A stretch of 64,000 bases of DNA from Pseudanabaena minima (GTDB taxonomy: Bacteria; Cyanobacteriota; Cyanobacteriia; Pseudanabaenales; Pseudanabaenaceae). The notes under the pieces are model-generated. The model had not been told where the DNA came from. It saw only the letters and a list, made by a program, of their open reading frames with translations, and searched no databases. Below are positions 1 through 8,445 of this stretch, in pieces. Position 1 is the first letter of the stretch, and every line of letters starts with the position of its first letter. Where the stretch lies: NCBI RefSeq assembly GCF_051131155.1, contig NZ_CP159508.1, positions 4,650,001-4,714,000 on the forward strand, written 5' to 3'. The position numbers and the translations under genes are program-made.

Positions 1-1391
1 AAGAACTAGACGACTATCTTAAAGATGTGCGCGGTACTTTAGAAACAGCCAAGGGGATCGAACTTCTAGCACCTGAACAGAGATTTTTAACTGATTACAG
101 TGCGATTCAAAATCGCGCTATTCAAGCGGGGAAGGAGCAACTAGATATTTTAAAAGTTACTCAAGCAAATCGATCGCCCCAGCAAATTCAGCGACTACGA
201 GAGTTGCTCGATGTCCAAGCACAATCATCCCAACAACTCAATACCTACGTGCAGAGTCCTGCTGTGGCAACAATTTTAAACCAAATCAGTCAAGGCGGCG
301 ATCGATCAAATGCGGTAAATCTTGAGCAATTCACGGCTTTACAAAAGACTCTCCAGCAACTATCACAAAAAACTGCCATTTTCTATCCTCTTATATTAGA
401 AGACCGATTAGAACTAATTCTTGTGACGGCTAATGGTGATCCGATTCGGCGCACTGTGGCGATCAAACGAGAGGATCTCAATAGTGCGATCGTGGATTTC
501 CGTTCTGATGTTCGTGATCCAAGTTCCCTTGATATCTTGGATTCATCGCAACGGTTATATACTTGGCTGATCGCACCGATCGCGGCTGACTTACAAAAAG
601 CTGGTATACAAACGATCATCTATGCCCCTGACGGACAGTTACGCTATCTGCCGATCGCTGCACTCTATGATGGCAAGCAATGGTTAGTGGAACGCTATGC
701 GATTAATACGATTACTGCTGCTAGCCTCACGAATTTAAGCGATCGCCGCCGCAATAGTCAGCCCCTTGTGCTTGCAGGTGCTTTTACATCTGGCAAATAT
801 ATCTTTGATGTGAATGGGCAAACTTTTAACTTTTCGGGATTACCTTTTGCGGGTAAAGAAGTTAATAACCTGATTGCTAAACTGCCTAATTCCGCTAAAT
901 TTATTGATCGGGATTTTAGCGTTAAGTCTACTGTTGCTAAATTTAATCAATACAACATTATCCATCTGGCAACCCATGCTGCTTTTGTGATTGGGAAACC
1001 CGAAGATTCCTTCGTGCTATTTGGTGATGGCAGTCGGGCAACCTTACGGGATGTATCTACATGGTCGTTAAAAAATGTTGATCTTGTCATTCTCAGTGCT
1101 TGTGAGACAGGGCTAGGTGGCACACTTGGTAATGGTACAGAAATAATGGGCTTTGGCTATCAAATGGAATATGCAGGAGCAAAGGCAGCGATCGCATCTC
1201 TTTGGCAAGTTTCCGATGGTGGTACACAAGCTTTAATGGATGCTTTTTATGGCATACTCCAAGATACAAAGCTAACCAAAGCTGAAGTATTAGCCAAATC
1301 CCAACGAGTGCTGATTAATACTGGTAAAGATAGTAACTTTAGTCATCCTTACTACTGGTCACCATTTATCATTATTGGTAATGGCTTATAA
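1..1391 (+). CDS. CHAT-domain protein, 5' end outside window
   Basis: The frame is open from the first bases of the window, so the N-terminus is missing; a GTG at 27 is only an internal codon. The C-terminal half is a CHAT (caspase HetF-associated with TPRs) cysteine-peptidase domain. The expected His is in IIHLATHAAF (about residue 312 of the visible part) and the Cys is in VILSACETGLGG. The fold continues through GAKAAIASLWQVSD to the usual end YYWSPFIIIGNGL. The visible N-terminal part is helical and probably the end of a TPR region, as is common for this family. CHAT proteins are caspase-like proteases; the substrate cannot be told from sequence. A long palindrome follows the stop codon at once. 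Confidence 0.85.
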   Translation, partial: ELDDYLKDVRGTLETAKGIELLAPEQRFLTDYSAIQNRAIQAGKEQLDILKVTQANRSPQQIQRLRELLDVQAQSSQQLNTYVQSPAVATILNQISQGGDRSNAVNLEQFTALQKTLQQLSQKTAIFYPLILEDRLELILVTANGDPIRRTVAIKREDLNSAIVDFRSDVRDPSSLDILDSSQRLYTWLIAPIAADLQKAGIQTIIYAPDGQLRYLPIAALYDGKQWLVERYAINTITAASLTNLSDRRRNSQPLVLAGAFTSGKYIFDVNGQTFNFSGLPFAGKEVNNLIAKLPNSAKFIDRDFSVKSTVAKFNQYNIIHLATHAAFVIGKPEDSFVLFGDGSRATLRDVSTWSLKNVDLVILSACETGLGGTLGNGTEIMGFGYQMEYAGAKAAIASLWQVSDGGTQALMDAFYGILQDTKLTKAEVLAKSQRVLINTGKDSNFSHPYYWSPFIIIGNGL

Positions 1392-1504
1392 GGGACTTGA
1401 CGAGAAAAAATATACCACCGAGTTTGTATGGCTTCGACTTCGCTCAGCCAACGTTGGCTGAGCGAAGTCGAAGCCGTAGGTACTTTAATTAATCGCAAGT
1501 CCCT
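1391..1504. repeat. Palindromic element with outer inverted repeat
   Basis: A perfect 46-bp palindrome without a loop occupies 1430-1475 (centre ACGT). It is flanked by an outer 9-bp inverted repeat, AGGGACTTG at 1391-1399 and CAAGTCCCT at 1496-1504. The nested layout looks like a MITE-type insertion between the CHAT gene and the phytol kinase gene; it could also act as a terminator. Confidence 0.75.
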
Positions 1505-1536
1505 AAGCATTTTTGTCCGCCTCTAAAGCTTGTCCT

Positions 1537-2226
1537 ATGCCCATAATTAGTGATATCTCTCCGATCGCCACCCTCACGCTCCAGATTAGTGCTGTGGCTA
1601 TTTGGCTTGGGCTTGTATTTTTAGCTTCTGCAATCCTACGTCGCTTCAAACATGATCCAGAACTTGTGCGGAAGGTTGTACATATTGGCACTGGCAATGT
1701 CTTATTGATTGCATGGTGGTTGCAGATCCCGACATGGCTATGTGTGACCGCAGGCGTGACCTTTACGGCGATCGCTTTAGCCTCACACTATACGAATATT
1801 TTGCCGATGATCCATGATGTGGGACGCAAAACCTACGGAGTGTTTTACTATGCGCTCAGCATCACGATTTTAGTAGCTCTTTTTTGGGAGCAGCATCCCC
1901 AATATGCGGTTATTGGTGTGATGGTGATGTCTTGGGGCGATGGCATGGCGGCGCTAATTGGCAAACGCTTTGGTCAGCATACCTTTGTACATCTAGGCAA
2001 TAAGCGAAGTTTTGAAGGTTCTTTTGCCATGTTTGCTACCAGCTTGATCGTAATGCTTGGTATTTTTGGAATTACTCACGGTATTCAGCCCCGTGACCTT
2101 GGAGTTGCAATACCTGTTGCCGCGATCGCCGCCCTACTTGAAGCCTATTCCCCTGGGGGAACCGATAATCTCTCGGTTCCCCTATCTAGTGCGGCTTTAA
2201 GCTATGTACTCCAATCATTTCTGTGA
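1537..2226 (+). CDS. Phytol kinase-like (VTE5/dolichol kinase family) membrane protein
   Basis: A hydrophobic protein of about 229 aa with six to seven membrane segments. It has the family signatures: LVRKVVHIGTGN near the N-terminus, MVMSWGDGMAALIGKRFG in the middle, and KRSFEGSFAMF and LEAYSPGGTDNLSVPL towards the C-terminus. Members phosphorylate phytol or related polyprenols; in cyanobacteria this salvages chlorophyll-derived phytol for tocopherol synthesis. The ATG at 1537 is preferred over an upstream in-frame start at 1513 because the family begins at about this point. The stop overlaps the original 3' end of the convergent C39-peptidase gene by 12 bp. The exact substrate (phytol or farnesol) is inferred. 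Confidence 0.8.
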   Translation: MPIISDISPIATLTLQISAVAIWLGLVFLASAILRRFKHDPELVRKVVHIGTGNVLLIAWWLQIPTWLCVTAGVTFTAIALASHYTNILPMIHDVGRKTYGVFYYALSITILVALFWEQHPQYAVIGVMVMSWGDGMAALIGKRFGQHTFVHLGNKRSFEGSFAMFATSLIVMLGIFGITHGIQPRDLGVAIPVAAIAALLEAYSPGGTDNLSVPLSSAALSYVLQSFL

Positions 2227-2335
2227 CACAGTGACAAAGATCGCATCTTCGAGCCAATAGTCTTTCATCTCATCAAATCTTTTCTCTTGGATTCCAGATA
2301 AAGGATTTGCTACAGTTATTTTTTCCTTTACAGGA
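2215..2335 (-). pseudogene. C39-family peptidase, separated 3' remnant
   Basis: On the minus strand this stretch encodes a C-terminus that reads VKEKITVANPLSG and ends EDAIFVTVSQK followed by TGA at 2217-2215. It continues exactly the frame of the peptidase fragment at 4405-5217 once the inserted element 2336-4477 and one 9-bp target copy are removed. The joined gene would have 284 codons including stop. The lost segment carries the N-P-L-S-G region that normally holds the third catalytic residue (Asp or Asn) of C39 peptidases. Confidence 0.75.
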
Positions 2336-2410
2336 CGTGATGTGCAACTAAGAAAGTGCAAAAAAACTCACAGCCGAAAGTGTTAGAAAATAGGACTAAC
2401 CCCATTAGCG

Positions 2411-3011
2411 GTGAGCATCATGTTTTCTATAGAATATTTTATCATTGCCGTCTTTTGCAAAATTGATGAGTTACTCAAAGAAATAACGGTAGAGCATGGA
2501 GTCAGAGCAAAAGGATTTGCCCCAGCCCTAAGTGACAGCGAAGTGATGACGATGGAAATCGTTGCTGAGTATCGAGGAATAGAGACCGATATAGGAATCT
2601 GGCAATATTTTCGCGAGCATTGGCAAGCATGGTTTCCCGCCTTAAAAAGTCGCACCACCTTTGTCCGACAGGCAGCTAATCTGTGGCAGTACAAAGCGAT
2701 ACTCCAACAAAAACTAGCTGAACAGTTAGGTGCTTTAGATGATGATGTACATCTGATTGATGGAGTACCCATACCTCTGTGTTACCTCTGTCGTTCATCC
2801 CGTTGTCGTAGCTTTGAAGATATTGCTGACTATGGTTACTGTGCAGCTAAAGACATGCATTACTATGGCTTTCATGGGCATGTTCTCATTAGTGGTAGTG
2901 GTGTAATTACGCAGTTTGCACTTACTCCTGCTAATGGCAATGAACGAGAAACTCTCTGGGATTTAGTCTCCAACATTCATGGTTTCCTGATTGGGGACAA
3001 AGGATATCTTA
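2411..3011 (+). pseudogene. IS982-family transposase, N-terminal part
   Basis: The product contains IS982-family motifs: AVFCKIDELLKE, LSDSEVMTMEIVAEY, DDVHLIDGVPIPLCY and GFLIGDKGYLI. The reading frame is cut after GDKGYLI by the nested IS630-type element. The likely start is the ATG at 2420, with GTG 2411 as alternative. Joining 3011 directly to 4156 gives the uninterrupted reading DKGYLISQPLKQDL, so the rest of the transposase lies at 4156-4457. As it stands the protein lacks its C-terminal third and should be inactive. Confidence 0.85.
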
Positions 3012-4153
3012 TACCAAAACACAAAGAAGAGGCAACAGATGATATAAGAGAAAAAGGAGAAAGAGGATAACAAAATGGCAGGGGTATATAGATTAGAAAT
3101 AAGTGAAAGCGAAGAAGAGCTAAAAGAGATGCTAGGGCGGCAGAAAACAGGCTCAGATAAAGAACGAGTGCAAGTATTGTACTTACTGAAAAGCAAGCAA
3201 GCTGGCACAGTGCAAGCCGCCGCTCAACTAATCGGGAGAAACCGTAGCACAGTGCAAGAGTGGATCAGAGGATATCGAGAGGGAGGAATAGCAGGAATAC
3301 TAAGCCATAAACCAAGAGTAGGCAGAATACCCAAAATCCCAGATTGGGCGCAAAAAGCACTGGACAAACAACTGCAACAGGAAAAAGGATTTAATAGCTA
3401 CGGAGAGATACGACAATGGCTACAGGAAAAACTAGGAATCGAAAGTACCTATAAAAATGTGCATGACTTGGTGCATTACCGAATGAAGGCAAAACCAAAG
3501 GTAGCCCGTCCCTATAGCGCCAGTCAAAACCAAGGGCAACGCGAGGAATATAAAAAAAACTCTCGGATAACCTAGCCATGGTGGCATGGTATGCCGTGAC
3601 CGTGTTGGGATTAACGGGAAAAGTCCGATTCTTTTGTCAAGACGAAACAAGGATTGGTTTGAAAACCATCAGTGGTCGTAAAATAACGGCTCGTGGGGTC
3701 AAACCCAAGGCAAAAGTCCAGTGGCAGTTTCAGGCTACATGGTTATACGGCATCGTCGAACCTGCGACGGGGAGAAAGCTTTTTCTATGAATTTAGTCAT
3801 CTCAACACTGACTGTTTTCAAATATTTCTAGACCTTGTATCAGAGAAATTTGCAGACAGCATAATTATCTTGCAAGTTGATCAGGCTGGTTGTCATCGGG
3901 CTAAGCGTTTACGATTACCTCACAATATCATTTTGATATTTCAGCCTGCTCATTCTCCAGAATTAAACCCAATTGAGCGGGTTTGGCTACATTTGAAGCA
4001 AGGGTTGAGATTTTCTTTACCCAAAAATATGGATGAGTTGCGGCTTTTGGTCAAGAATCGTCTCTCCGAAATGACTAAATCTGTAATTGCTTCTCTTGTC
4101 GGTAGAGATTCCATACTGGATGCTCTATCTGTTGCCTCTCTTTTGTGATTTGG
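3012..4153. mobile_element. IS630-family insertion sequence nested in the IS982 element
   Basis: Imperfect terminal inverted repeats of about 30 bp begin CCAAAACACAAAG at 3014 and end GTGATTTGG at 4153, both reaching into GAGGCAACAGAT. A TA lies at each border (3010-3011 and 4154-4155), as expected for IS630 elements, which duplicate a TA target. Removing 3012-4155 restores the IS982 transposase frame. The transposase inside is frameshifted twice. Confidence 0.85.
3075..4148 (+). pseudogene. IS630-family transposase, two frame changes
   Basis: The N-terminal part (3075-3575) is a helix-turn-helix region, with AAAQLIGRNRSTVQEWIRGY. At the A8 run 3552-3559 a -1 shift leads into KLSDNLAMVAWYAV and the first catalytic Asp in FFCQDETRIG. 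That frame ends at 3790; a +1 shift near the T5 run 3780-3784 gives YEFSHLNTDCF, the second Asp in ILQVDQAGCHRA and the catalytic Glu in PELNPIERVW. The first shift is probably programmed (a second IS630 in the window has the same A8). The second looks like a one-base T insertion, so this copy is probably dead. Confidence 0.8.
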
Positions 4154-4155
4154 TA

Positions 4156-4457
4156 TTAGTCAACCACTCAAGCAGGATTTACAGACATTTGCCGTTGATT
4201 TACAAACGTCTCTGCGCTCGAATATGCATGATTCCCGTCCTCGTTGGTGGGTAAGATTGATTGTCAAGGTACGGCGTTTGATTGAGACGGTTATTGCTCA
4301 ATTGGTTGCTCGTTTTCATCTTGATAAGGTTTGGGCTAGGGACATCTGGCATCTTTCTAGTCGCCTTAATCGTAAAATCCTTGCTCATACTCTTTGTTTT
4401 TGGCTCAACCGTCACTCCCTTCATCCTTTACAGTTTGAATCCTTGGTTGTTTCTTAA
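4156..4457 (+). pseudogene. IS982-family transposase, C-terminal part
   Basis: The frame reads SQPLKQDLQTFAVDLQTSLR, then RRLIETVIAQLVARFHLDKV, WARDIWHLSSRLNRKI and LAHTLCFWLN, typical of the C-terminal third of IS982 transposases including the catalytic Glu in RLIETVI. It continues the fragment ending at 3011. The last codons lie just inside the right inverted repeat of the element. Confidence 0.8.
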
Positions 4458-5217
4458 TTCTTAGTTGCACATCGCGTTTTACAGGATCGATGGCTAATAA
4501 AGCGATCGCATGTTGAATTCTTGTGCCTGATACTGGCTCCATCACGTGCAAAACTGCCATTTGTCTGCGCTTCACCAAATCTGAGATCGTGAGATTTCGT
4601 TCATACTGAGGAGCAAGTCCTAATTGCTCCATTGCTTGTATTTCTGAGAGAATACTTGTCCCTTGCCGACTCGTGCCTGCGAGCTTAACGACATCTAACT
4701 CTGTAGTCTGTGCTGCTGGATTGACCCGACGTGAGAGTGTAGCAATTGTGGCGGCGGCACAACTGTAGGGAGTTGTCTGTAAGACGATTCCTTTGAGGAT
4801 TCGATGAGATTCAAGTAAATCTGTTATTGGCAAATTTTGATAAACCAACAAAAACACTGATGAAATGCTGATGAGTAGGAAAAGAATTAGTTGCTGTAGG
4901 CGTTGCCAATCTTTCCAAGCTGATATTTCTAATAAAAGCATTAGTCCTATACAAAAGCTACAAATGAGCAAAATACCTTGCCATGCGTAAGCTCCTACAT
5001 AAAGTAAAATCCAATCAGGAACCCAAGGACTATTTTTGCCATAACTCATCAGGATAATGATTAATACAATGATTCCGAATGTAATGGAACCAATCAAGTA
5101 AACTTGCTTTTGATAATGGCGTAATGCATTGTCAGCAGTTAGCCCCTTTTGAGCGAAATATCTGCCAAAATATGAACCGATCAAGAAAAATATACAAATT
5201 GCGATCGCTAAAAACAT
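4405..5217 (-). pseudogene. Membrane-anchored C39-family peptidase, N-terminal part, 3' end displaced by IS
   Basis: The first 130 residues form four or five membrane segments. A peptidase C39-type domain follows, with the catalytic Cys in TTPYSCAAATIATLSRR and the catalytic His in SGTRIQHAIALLAIDP. Host sequence ends at about 4478 inside LAIDPVK; the remaining residues down to 4405 are read from the IS982 end and are foreign. The true C-terminus (2215-2335) is 2.1 kb away. C39 peptidases cleave double-glycine leader peptides; here no ABC module is attached and no precursor gene is visible, so the substrate is unknown. The Cys and His survive but the terminal catalytic region is lost. Confidence 0.75.
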
Positions 5218-5270
5218 CAGTTCATTGGTTTTATGATTTCCAAAATGTTTTATCTATAAGGCGCTTTGCG

Positions 5271-5323
5271 CTGGTTTAAAAACCAGAAAGATTTTTGAAA
5301 GCGCCGCTTTCAAAAATCTTTCT
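5271..5323. repeat. Palindromes: 16 bp and 39 bp
   Basis: CTGGTTTAAAAACCAG (5271-5286) overlaps a 39-bp palindrome (5285-5323) with perfect 19-bp arms, AGAAAGATTTTTGAAAGCG and its complement, around one central base. The inner part ATTTTTGAAAG recurs in the palindrome at 28704-28761. Confidence 0.8.
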
Positions 5324-5361
5324 CTACTACTCAAAGCCTTAATAGGCTATGGGAGCTATCC

Positions 5362-5458
5362 TACTCCCTTCCCACCCAATAATTAGACATTGCGGCGCTT
5401 CGCGCCGCAATGTCTAATTATTGGGTTTAATGTATATTATTTGAGTGGGAAGGGAGTA
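5362..5458. repeat. Nested palindromic element, copy 1 (ends TACTCCCTTCCCAC)
   Basis: The outer 14-bp inverted repeat TACTCCCTTCCCAC / GTGGGAAGGGAGTA encloses a perfect inner palindrome at 5375-5425: 24-bp arms, loop TTC. A second copy with the same outer repeat and matched changes in the inner arms is at 28588-28677. It lies downstream of ndhE and beyond the start of the C39-peptidase gene. Confidence 0.85.
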
Positions 5459-5477
5459 AATATAAATTTTGAATAAC

Positions 5478-5783
5478 TTACCAACGGAGCAAGTTAAATT
5501 GCTCCATGTCCACTGTGTCACGACTGCGATAAATCGATAGCACGATCGCTAAACCAACGGCGGCTTCAGCAGCAGCGATCGAAATGACAAAAATGGTAAA
5601 TACTTGACCACGAATGCTCGCTGAATCCAAGAAGTTAGAAAAAGCCATCAGATTCAAATTAACGGCGTTTAACATTAGCTCCACCGACATTAATACGCGC
5701 ACAGCATTACGACTGGTAATTAATCCATAGATGCCAATACAAAAAAGTGCAGCCGCAATAATCAAAAAAGGTTCTAAAGACAT
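5478..5783 (-). CDS. ndhE: NAD(P)H-quinone oxidoreductase subunit 4L (NdhE/NuoK)
   Basis: At 101 aa it has the normal family length, with three membrane segments and the conserved LMSVELMLNAVNLNLMAFS containing the buried Glu of the proton channel. The C-terminus is AAAEAAVGLAIVLSIYRSRD with its second conserved Glu. It is a membrane-arm subunit of thylakoid NDH-1, which takes electrons from ferredoxin into plastoquinone for cyclic electron flow and respiration. It is the last gene of the ndhH-A-I-G-E run. Confidence 0.97.
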   Translation of the reverse strand: MSLEPFLIIAAALFCIGIYGLITSRNAVRVLMSVELMLNAVNLNLMAFSNFLDSASIRGQVFTIFVISIAAAEAAVGLAIVLSIYRSRDTVDMEQFNLLRW

Positions 5784-5811
5784 ATCTGTTTACTATTAAT
5801 TGCAATGTATT

Positions 5812-5848
5812 AATAGATAATTACCGCCTTCGGCGGTAATTATCTATT
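5812..5848. repeat. 37-bp palindrome between ndhG and ndhE
   Basis: Perfect 17-bp arms with loop TTC; one arm contains the ndhG stop codon (5844-5846). The stem is closed by CGCC-TTC-GGCG. It may attenuate read-through into ndhE. Confidence 0.85.
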
Positions 5849-6452
5849 TAGAAGCAACAAGTTGCTCTTTGGGCTTTTCTAATAACTCCAGTGAGTCTTC
5901 ATCAACTTGACCGACTTTCACAGCATCAGGCACAAGCTCACGACGAGCCAACACGATCGCCCCAATGAGAGCGACCAACAGCAAAACTGATGCCAATTCA
6001 AAGGGCAGTAAGTAATCACTAAAGAAGTGCTGACCAATCACCACCATCGTTGAAGGCAACTTTGCGATCGTTGGAGTAACAGCCCAGTCTGTCGAAATAA
6101 CTGTGGCTCCTAGCAACCCAAATAGACCTAAACAAACAACACCCGTAACAACACTGCGTAAAGCTCCATATTTGACATCTTGGTAGTCTTGGCGCTTGTT
6201 GACCAACATGATCGCAAATAGGATCAAAATATTGACAGCCCCAACATAAATTAGGACTTGAGCTGCCGCCACAAAATCAGCATTGAGCAACAGATATAGT
6301 CCTGCAACACTGATAAAAGTTGCGCCGAGCAGAAAAGCTGCATAGACGACATTTTGTAACAGCACCACACCCATTGCCGAAGCCGTTAGCATTGCAGCTA
6401 AAACAACCAAAGATACGGTTTGTGAACCATCACCTAGACCGATATTACTCAT
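5844..6452 (-). CDS. ndhG: NAD(P)H-quinone oxidoreductase subunit 6 (NdhG/NuoJ)
   Basis: 202 aa with five membrane segments, typical for NuoJ/NdhG. The conserved FLLGATFISVAGLYLLLNADFVAAAQVLIYVGAVNIL region (quoted in two parts: residues about 39-58 and 59-75) carries the flexible pi-bulge helix and the invariant YVGA. The hydrophilic tail LLEKPKEQLVASK is lineage-specific. Membrane-arm subunit of NDH-1, between ndhI and ndhE. An intergenic element of about 100 bp separates it from a terminal palindrome of ndhI. Confidence 0.96.
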   Translation of the reverse strand: MSNIGLGDGSQTVSLVVLAAMLTASAMGVVLLQNVVYAAFLLGATFISVAGLYLLLNADFVAAAQVLIYVGAVNILILFAIMLVNKRQDYQDVKYGALRSVVTGVVCLGLFGLLGATVISTDWAVTPTIAKLPSTMVVIGQHFFSDYLLPFELASVLLLVALIGAIVLARRELVPDAVKVGQVDEDSLELLEKPKEQLVASK

Positions 6453-6481
6453 TAAAATCTCCTTCAGTAATCTTGTCTGTT

Positions 6482-6584
6482 ATACCAATTTCCGAAATTG
6501 TGGCTACACTTTTGGAAATTAAAAGCCAAACCCAGCAAGGGTTTTAAAAACACAAAATGGCTTAGCCATTTTGTGTTTTGGTAT
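6482..6584. repeat. Three-part MITE-like element, copy A (ATACCAA...TTGGTAT)
   Basis: Ends ATACCAA (6482-6488) and TTGGTAT (6578-6584). Inside lie a stem-loop ending in ACACTTTTGGAAATT, a short AAACCCAGCAAGGGTTTT hairpin, and a palindrome ACACAAAATGGC-TTA-GCCATTTTGTGT (6547-6579 including A/T ends). Copy B at 33705-33807 has the same order; a partial inverted copy is at 29346-29414. It lies between ndhI and ndhG and touches the ndhI stop codon. Confidence 0.75.
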
Positions 6585-7171
6585 TATTTCTCGGAAGTAG
6601 CTTCGGCAATTTCTTCAGGACGTAGCCCCGCACGCTTAGCAGTATGAGGTGTTTCATGCCCCTCAATTACACCCTTCGGCAAATAAGCAAGCTCACGAAT
6701 TGGCGTAACAAATGGATCTTCAGTAACCTTGGTGGGCATCCGTCCGAGGGCAACGCTATCAAAGTTCAACTCATGGCGATCGAAGGTTGAGAGATCGTAT
6801 TCCTCAGTCATAGACAAGGCATTAGTGGGGCAGTATTCTACACAGTTACCACAAAAAATACATACCCCAAAGTCAATGCTATAACTCTTGAGTTCCTTTT
6901 TCTTCATTTCTGTGTTGAATTTCCAATCCACTACAGGCAAGTTAATTGGACATACCCGCACACAGACTTCACAGGAAATACACTTATCGAACTCAAAGTG
7001 AATGCGTCCACGAAAACGCTCAGAAGGGATCAGCTTTTCGTAAGGGTACTGCACCGTAATCGGACGACGACGCATATGGTCAAAGGTTACCGACATGCCT
7101 TGTCCGATATACTTAGCTGCTTGGACAGCGTCTTTGGTGTATTCACCAACTTTATTAAGAAATTTCAGCAT
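6584..7171 (-). CDS. ndhI: NAD(P)H-quinone oxidoreductase subunit I, 2x[4Fe-4S] ferredoxin-type
   Basis: 195 aa. Two complete cluster-binding motifs are visible, CISCEVCVRVCP (about residue 64) and CIFCGNCVEYCP (about residue 104), after an N-terminal amphipathic region MLKFLNKVGEYTKDAVQAA that docks the protein to the membrane. NdhI carries the N6a/N6b clusters that pass electrons towards the quinone site in the connecting arm of NDH-1. It follows ndhA after a 155-bp gap filled with AGCTATTAGCTTTT-type repeats. Confidence 0.97.
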   Translation of the reverse strand: MLKFLNKVGEYTKDAVQAAKYIGQGMSVTFDHMRRRPITVQYPYEKLIPSERFRGRIHFEFDKCISCEVCVRVCPINLPVVDWKFNTEMKKKELKSYSIDFGVCIFCGNCVEYCPTNALSMTEEYDLSTFDRHELNFDSVALGRMPTKVTEDPFVTPIRELAYLPKGVIEGHETPHTAKRAGLRPEEIAEATSEK

Positions 7172-7200
7172 GGTGTTTTGATTGTTGTAGAAAATTTTGA

Positions 7201-7330
7201 ATTAGGGCAATTAGCTTTTAGCTATTAGCTATTGGCTTTTAGCTTTTGGGATTAGGTTTAGAGCAGTCAACAACCTAAATCTACAAAGTCAACTGGTCGC
7301 GAAAGCTAAACGCTAAGCGCTAATAGCTAG
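7201..7330. repeat. Degenerate TAGCTATTAGC repeats between ndhA and ndhI
   Basis: Short runs such as TTAGCTTTTAGCTATTAGC (7209-) appear on one side and inverted relatives such as AAGCTAAACGCTAAGCGC (7304-) on the other, so the spacer can fold into an imperfect stem. It is low-complexity, short-period repeat DNA rather than a coding region. Confidence 0.6.
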
Positions 7331-8445
7331 CCGCCAAAGGCAAATGGGAAAGCTAGTTTCAAAGCTGCGGTAATCAGCAGATTGGCAAGTCCAATTGGTA
7401 ATAGAAATTTCCAGCCAAGGTCAAGTAATTGATCAATACGAACGCGGGGAACTGTCCAACGTAAGAGGATCGCAAAGAAAATAAAGGCATAGGTTTTGAC
7501 TAGGGTTGCCGTTAGCCCAATGAAAGCAGCAATAACTTGCCACCAAGCTGTATTCGCTTCAATACCAATAGCTTCGCTAACTTTGTCGATGGGGAATGGT
7601 AACTCCCAACCGCCGAGATACAAAATGGAGGCTAGTAGACCAGCTAGCAAAAGGTTGGCGTAAGAACCACCATAGAAGAAGGCAAACCTAATCCCTGAAT
7701 ATTCAGTTTGATAACCAGCAACCAGTTCTTCTTCTGCTTCTGGCAAGTCAAAGGGTAAGCGCTCGCATTCGGCAAGGGCCGCGATGATGAAAATGACAAA
7801 GCCAATCGGTTGCCGCCAAACATTCCATGACAGAATCCCATATTCAGCTTGCTGATTGACAATATCAATGGTGCTAAGTCCATTGGTCATTAAAGCGATC
7901 GCTAATACAGCCAGTGCTAGAGGAATTTCATAACTGATCGACTGCGCGGCAGCCCGTAAACCACCAAGCAGCGAGTATTTGTTATTTGAAGAGTAACCTG
8001 CCATCAGTAAACCAATGGGGGCAACGCTGGAAATGGCAATGATGAAGAATACGCCTGTGCCAATGTCAGAAATAATTAAGTTCTGACCAAAGGGGATGAC
8101 TAAATAACATAAAAAGACGGAGGTAAATACCAACGCAGGTCCGATCGTGTAGAGCAAAGGATCGGCTTTTGCAGGAATTGTACCTTGTTTGATTAAGAGT
8201 TTGCCTACATCCGCAAGGGGAATCAGTAAACCAAAGGGACCTGCATATTCAGGTCCAATCCGTTGTTGAGCCGCAGCAGAAATTTTCCGCTCTAACCATG
8301 TGCAGACCAGTGCGCCCACGGTTACGCCTAAAACCATTACTGCCATGGGCAGTAACATCCAAATTACTTTGGCGACATCGGCGGGTAAGCCCAGCCCTGT
8401 CAGGATTTCAATTAAAGATCTTTGTAAATCAATTCCACCGTACAT
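7327..8445 (-). CDS. ndhA: NAD(P)H-quinone oxidoreductase subunit 1 (NdhA/NuoH)
   Basis: 372 aa with eight membrane segments, the normal length for NdhA. Recognisable family blocks are LVCTWLERKISAAAQQRIGP, GPFGLLIPLADVGKLLIKQ, PLALAVLAIAL and the acidic loop LPFDLPEAEEELVAGYQTEY facing the quinone chamber. NdhA anchors the peripheral arm and forms much of the plastoquinone cavity. Its start codon overlaps the last base of ndhH (TAATG), indicating translational coupling. Confidence 0.97.
   Translation of the reverse strand: MYGGIDLQRSLIEILTGLGLPADVAKVIWMLLPMAVMVLGVTVGALVCTWLERKISAAAQQRIGPEYAGPFGLLIPLADVGKLLIKQGTIPAKADPLLYTIGPALVFTSVFLCYLVIPFGQNLIISDIGTGVFFIIAISSVAPIGLLMAGYSSNNKYSLLGGLRAAAQSISYEIPLALAVLAIALMTNGLSTIDIVNQQAEYGILSWNVWRQPIGFVIFIIAALAECERLPFDLPEAEEELVAGYQTEYSGIRFAFFYGGSYANLLLAGLLASILYLGGWELPFPIDKVSEAIGIEANTAWWQVIAAFIGLTATLVKTYAFIFFAILLRWTVPRVRIDQLLDLGWKFLLPIGLANLLITAALKLAFPFAFGG

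Larger units (their letters stand above)
2336..4477. mobile_element. IS982-family insertion sequence, interrupted by an IS630-family element
   Basis: The ends are near-identical inverted repeats of 19 bp (CGTGATGTGCAACTAAGAA at 2336; the inverse with one mismatch near 4476). They are flanked by the 9-bp direct repeat TTTACAGGA at 2327-2335 and 4478-4486. Without the nested 1,144 bp the element is about 998 bp, the usual size of IS982-family members. It carries one transposase gene, split in two. It sits inside the minus-strand C39-peptidase gene. Confidence 0.85.
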
